Part shown: positions 61,820 through 64,000 of the stretch, piece by piece
Layout of the letters: each line of letters starts with the position of its first letter
Numbering within the stretch: position 1 is the stretch's first letter
Origin: Sphingomonas sp. Leaf230
GTDB lineage: Bacteria > Pseudomonadota > Alphaproteobacteria > Sphingomonadales > Sphingomonadaceae
Direction of reading: 5' to 3'
Assembly: GCF_001421745.1 (NCBI RefSeq)
Contig: NZ_LMKW01000001.1
Coordinates: forward strand, 922,464-986,463
DNA length: 64,000 nucleotides
Made by a program: the position numbers and the translations under genes
The notes under the pieces: model-generated
Told to the model about the DNA's origin: nothing
The model's database searches: none
Seen by the model: the letters and a program-made list of their open reading frames with translations, nothing else

Positions 61820-63631
61820 TCAGGCCACCCCGATCCAAGCATCGACCTGTTCCGCCAGCACCCCGAGCGGCAGCGCGCCATGCGCCAGCACCACCTCGTG
61901 AAAATCGCGAATGTCGAAGCGCGCGCCCAATGTGGTCTCCGCCTTATGCCGGAGCGCCGATATACGCTGCTGGCCCACCATGTAGCTCGTCGCCTGGCCG
62001 GGGTTGTTGATATAGCGATCGACTTCCTTAACCACGTCGCGTGCCGAAAGTGGCGCATTCTGGGTGAAATAGGCGACCGCCTGATCGCGGCTCCAACGCT
62101 TGGCATGCATGCCCGTGTCGAGCACCAAGCGACACGCGCGCCACACTTGCAACGCCAGCATCCCCAGTTCCGAATACGGATCGCGATAAGCGCCCATCTC
62201 CTTGGCGAGCCGTTCCGAGTACAGGCCCCAGCCTTCGGTATACGCGCCATAATAGCCGAAGCGGCGGAACTTCGGCACGCCGGTCAGCTCCTGTGCGCGA
62301 GCAATCTGGAAGTGATGCCCCGGCGCGCCTTCGTGATGGGCGATCCCCTCGACCTGAGTCTTCTGCACCTGCGTCATGTCCGCCAGATTGACGTAGAAGA
62401 TGCCGGGCCGCGAGCCATCCGGGGCGGGCTGATCGTAGAACGCCACCGCGGCAGTTTCCTGTCGCCACGTCTCGACCGCGCGTACCTCCAGCGGCGCCTT
62501 TGGCAGTCGGCGAAAGAAGCGAGGTGCGGCGGCCATGGTCTGCGCGATGGCTGCGCGTGCGTCGGTGAGATAGAGTTGACGGCCAGCATCGGTGTTGGGG
62601 TATTTGAACTTCGGATCGGACCGCAGCGCCACGAAGAGATCCTGCAACGATCCGGTGAAGCCCGCCCGTTTCATCACCGCCGTCATCTCGGCATGGATCG
62701 ATCGTACCTGATCCAGCCCCAGTTGGTGGATCTGCTCCGCTGTCATGTCGGTGGTCGTGTAATAGGCGAGCCGCGCTTGATAATAGGCGTCGCCGCCCGG
62801 CAGGCTCCACGCGCCGCCATTGCCCTTGGCGAGTGGCTCGATCTCGTCGAGCGCGGCAAAGAGTATGTCGAAGCCTTGGCGGAACGGCCCTTTCAATGCC
62901 GCGACCGCATCCGCGATCAACGCCGTCTTGATGCTCTCGGACACGCCAAGCTTGCCGACCTTCGCCTTGAAATCGGCGAGCAGGCTGCTGTCCGCGCCAC
63001 TATCGAACGGCGCTCCGGTGATAACTTGGCGGGCATCGCCACGGGCAGGCGTGAAAACCATCTTTGGCGGTACGATACCCTTCGCCGCCTGTTTGCGCAT
63101 GGTTGCGGCGACCTCGCGCATGACGCGCAGGGAATCACGCAATCGCGCCACATAAGCGTGAGCGTCGGCTACCGTGGCGATGCGGTGCTGGTTGATGAGG
63201 AAAACCGGGATGTTGCCCGCCGGGCTGCCGTTCGTCGATACCGGGAAGGCATAGTCGCGGAACGCGAACTGGCGGCGATCCGTGGCGACCTGCGCTTCGA
63301 ACAATCGATAGCTCAGCCGGGCATCGGGTCCAAGCCGACCGACCGCGAAGCTGCGTCGCAGGTCGGCGAGTTGCGCATCCTGCAACGCTTGTGCGCGCCG
63401 TGCGGCAGCGTCGGTATAATCGTCGAGCCTGTCATAGTTGGTCTTCAGGCCGAGGCTGGTCTGTGTCTCGGGACTGAGCGCGACACTCGCATCGAACGCG
63501 GCGTCGAGAAAGCGCAGGAGCCGCGCATCGTCATCGGCGGTCCCGGTTGCCGCAATGGCGATCTGTGGGTCGATCAGCGGCAGAGCGGCGCCCGCCATCA
63601 GCATTCCTACAAACGCGCGCTTGGTGAGCAT
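61820..63631 (-). CDS. DUF885 family protein (secreted peptidase-like)
   Basis: A 603-residue protein with a signal peptide (RAFVGMLMAGAALPLI..AIAA). It shows the DUF885 signature HHEGAPGHHFQ near residue 420, a gluzincin-like HExxxH, followed by GAYTEGWGLYSERLAKEMG supplying a downstream Glu, as in M3/M32-like folds. It is probably a zinc-dependent peptidase acting outside the cytoplasm; substrates are unknown for most members. ATG 63631 is preferred over GTG 63634. It is monocistronic; a 262-bp gap with no gene separates it from crtX. Confidence 0.85.
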   Translation of the reverse strand: MLTKRAFVGMLMAGAALPLIDPQIAIAATGTADDDARLLRFLDAAFDASVALSPETQTSLGLKTNYDRLDDYTDAAARRAQALQDAQLADLRRSFAVGRLGPDARLSYRLFEAQVATDRRQFAFRDYAFPVSTNGSPAGNIPVFLINQHRIATVADAHAYVARLRDSLRVMREVAATMRKQAAKGIVPPKMVFTPARGDARQVITGAPFDSGADSSLLADFKAKVGKLGVSESIKTALIADAVAALKGPFRQGFDILFAALDEIEPLAKGNGGAWSLPGGDAYYQARLAYYTTTDMTAEQIHQLGLDQVRSIHAEMTAVMKRAGFTGSLQDLFVALRSDPKFKYPNTDAGRQLYLTDARAAIAQTMAAAPRFFRRLPKAPLEVRAVETWRQETAAVAFYDQPAPDGSRPGIFYVNLADMTQVQKTQVEGIAHHEGAPGHHFQIARAQELTGVPKFRRFGYYGAYTEGWGLYSERLAKEMGAYRDPYSELGMLALQVWRACRLVLDTGMHAKRWSRDQAVAYFTQNAPLSARDVVKEVDRYINNPGQATSYMVGQQRISALRHKAETTLGARFDIRDFHEVVLAHGALPLGVLAEQVDAWIGVA

Positions 63632-63959
63632 CACGGGGCCTTTCTATCGGTTGCGAACCAGCGCTAGCCGCCACTTTGCATCACCGCAATGATCAACACT
63701 GCCGAATATTGGGAGCCGAACAGGAGATCGTTCGCAAAGCGCGATGACCTTGGGGGGAGATGTTCAGTAGACCTTTGAGGCTCCTACGTCCTGCCATCCA
63801 GTCGACTCCTATTGCGATTATCATGTCATCCCCTGCACTCCTATTTTCGCCAGTATTGAAGGCAGGCAGGTGACCAGGAAAAGCGGCTTAGATCCTATTG
63901 TACTATGGTAGCGCTATCGATATCGTCACGAAAAGAACGATAAAAATGGGAGAGCGACT
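63632..63959. other. Divergent promoter region at the right edge
   Basis: No gene is supported. The interval between the leftward DUF885 gene and a rightward start at 63960 is AT-rich from about 63810 and should contain two divergent promoters. Confidence 0.45.
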
Positions 63960-64000
63960 ATGGGATTCGGGTTCCGCATGAACGCCGTTCGTCGATGGGT
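63960..64000 (+). CDS. 5' end of an unidentified gene leaving the window
   Basis: ATG 63960 has GGAGAG 6 nt upstream and opens a frame (GFGFRMNAVRRWV) that runs to the end of the window. Thirteen or so codons are too few to identify it. Confidence 0.45.
   Translation, partial: MGFGFRMNAVRRW

Overview
This 64 kb window looks like a piece of a Sphingomonas-type alphaproteobacterial chromosome. The DNA is GC-rich, coding density is high, and it carries four complete TonB-dependent receptors, a SapC/cupin/tryptophan-halogenase set, amylosucrase, crtW/crtZ/crtX-type carotenoid genes and GGGGGAGG-type intergenic palindromes. I inferred the organism from gene content, not from a marker gene. I found no rRNA, tRNA, CRISPR array, insertion sequence or prophage.

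Layout. 1-4.8 kb: the 3' part of a DEAD-box helicase, then an acid phosphatase (PAP2) fused to an autotransporter barrel. 5.4-22.8 kb: a nutrient-acquisition block. It holds two large TonB receptors, SapC, a cupin-like protein and a flavin-dependent halogenase, then a LacI-type regulator, two LacI-type operators, a third TonB receptor, a GH13 amylosucrase and an MFS sugar symporter, which together look like a sucrose/alpha-glucoside regulon. 22.9-35.9 kb: a class A beta-lactamase-like hydrolase, then a leftward block (carboxylesterase, SDR, TonB receptor, FAD-linked D-2-hydroxyacid dehydrogenase, HSL-type esterase, MFS, AraC, GntR). A rightward L-2-hydroxyacid oxidase lies at its end. This reads as import, ester cleavage and oxidation of hydroxy-acid esters; nearly identical 15-bp palindromes precede both the receptor and the regulator pair.

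34-42 kb: a Nudix gene with a stop codon exactly at the Nudix-box arginine; an NrtR-like regulator below a large nested palindrome; an SPFH protein interrupted by an in-frame TAA; an NAD-kinase-like protein; and a coupled pair of DUF4139 secreted proteins. 42.5-55.7 kb: the most unusual region, thirteen tightly overlapping same-strand genes: inositol-3-phosphate synthase, HD protein, methyltransferase, Gfo/Idh/MocA oxidoreductase, zinc-ribbon MBL protein, YcaO, TIM-barrel isomerase, GT4, PIG-L deacetylase, GT2, GT4, pyruvyltransferase-like protein and GT2. I know of no described pathway with this composition. I infer a glycosylated, inositol-derived product with a YcaO-installed modification.

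55.7-64 kb: an HNH nuclease, a stress-type SDR, a leftward carotenoid set (sterol-desaturase-family hydroxylase, crtW, crtZ) with a PAP2 membrane protein and a crtX-like glycosyltransferase, a DUF885 peptidase-like protein, and the first codons of a gene that leaves the window.
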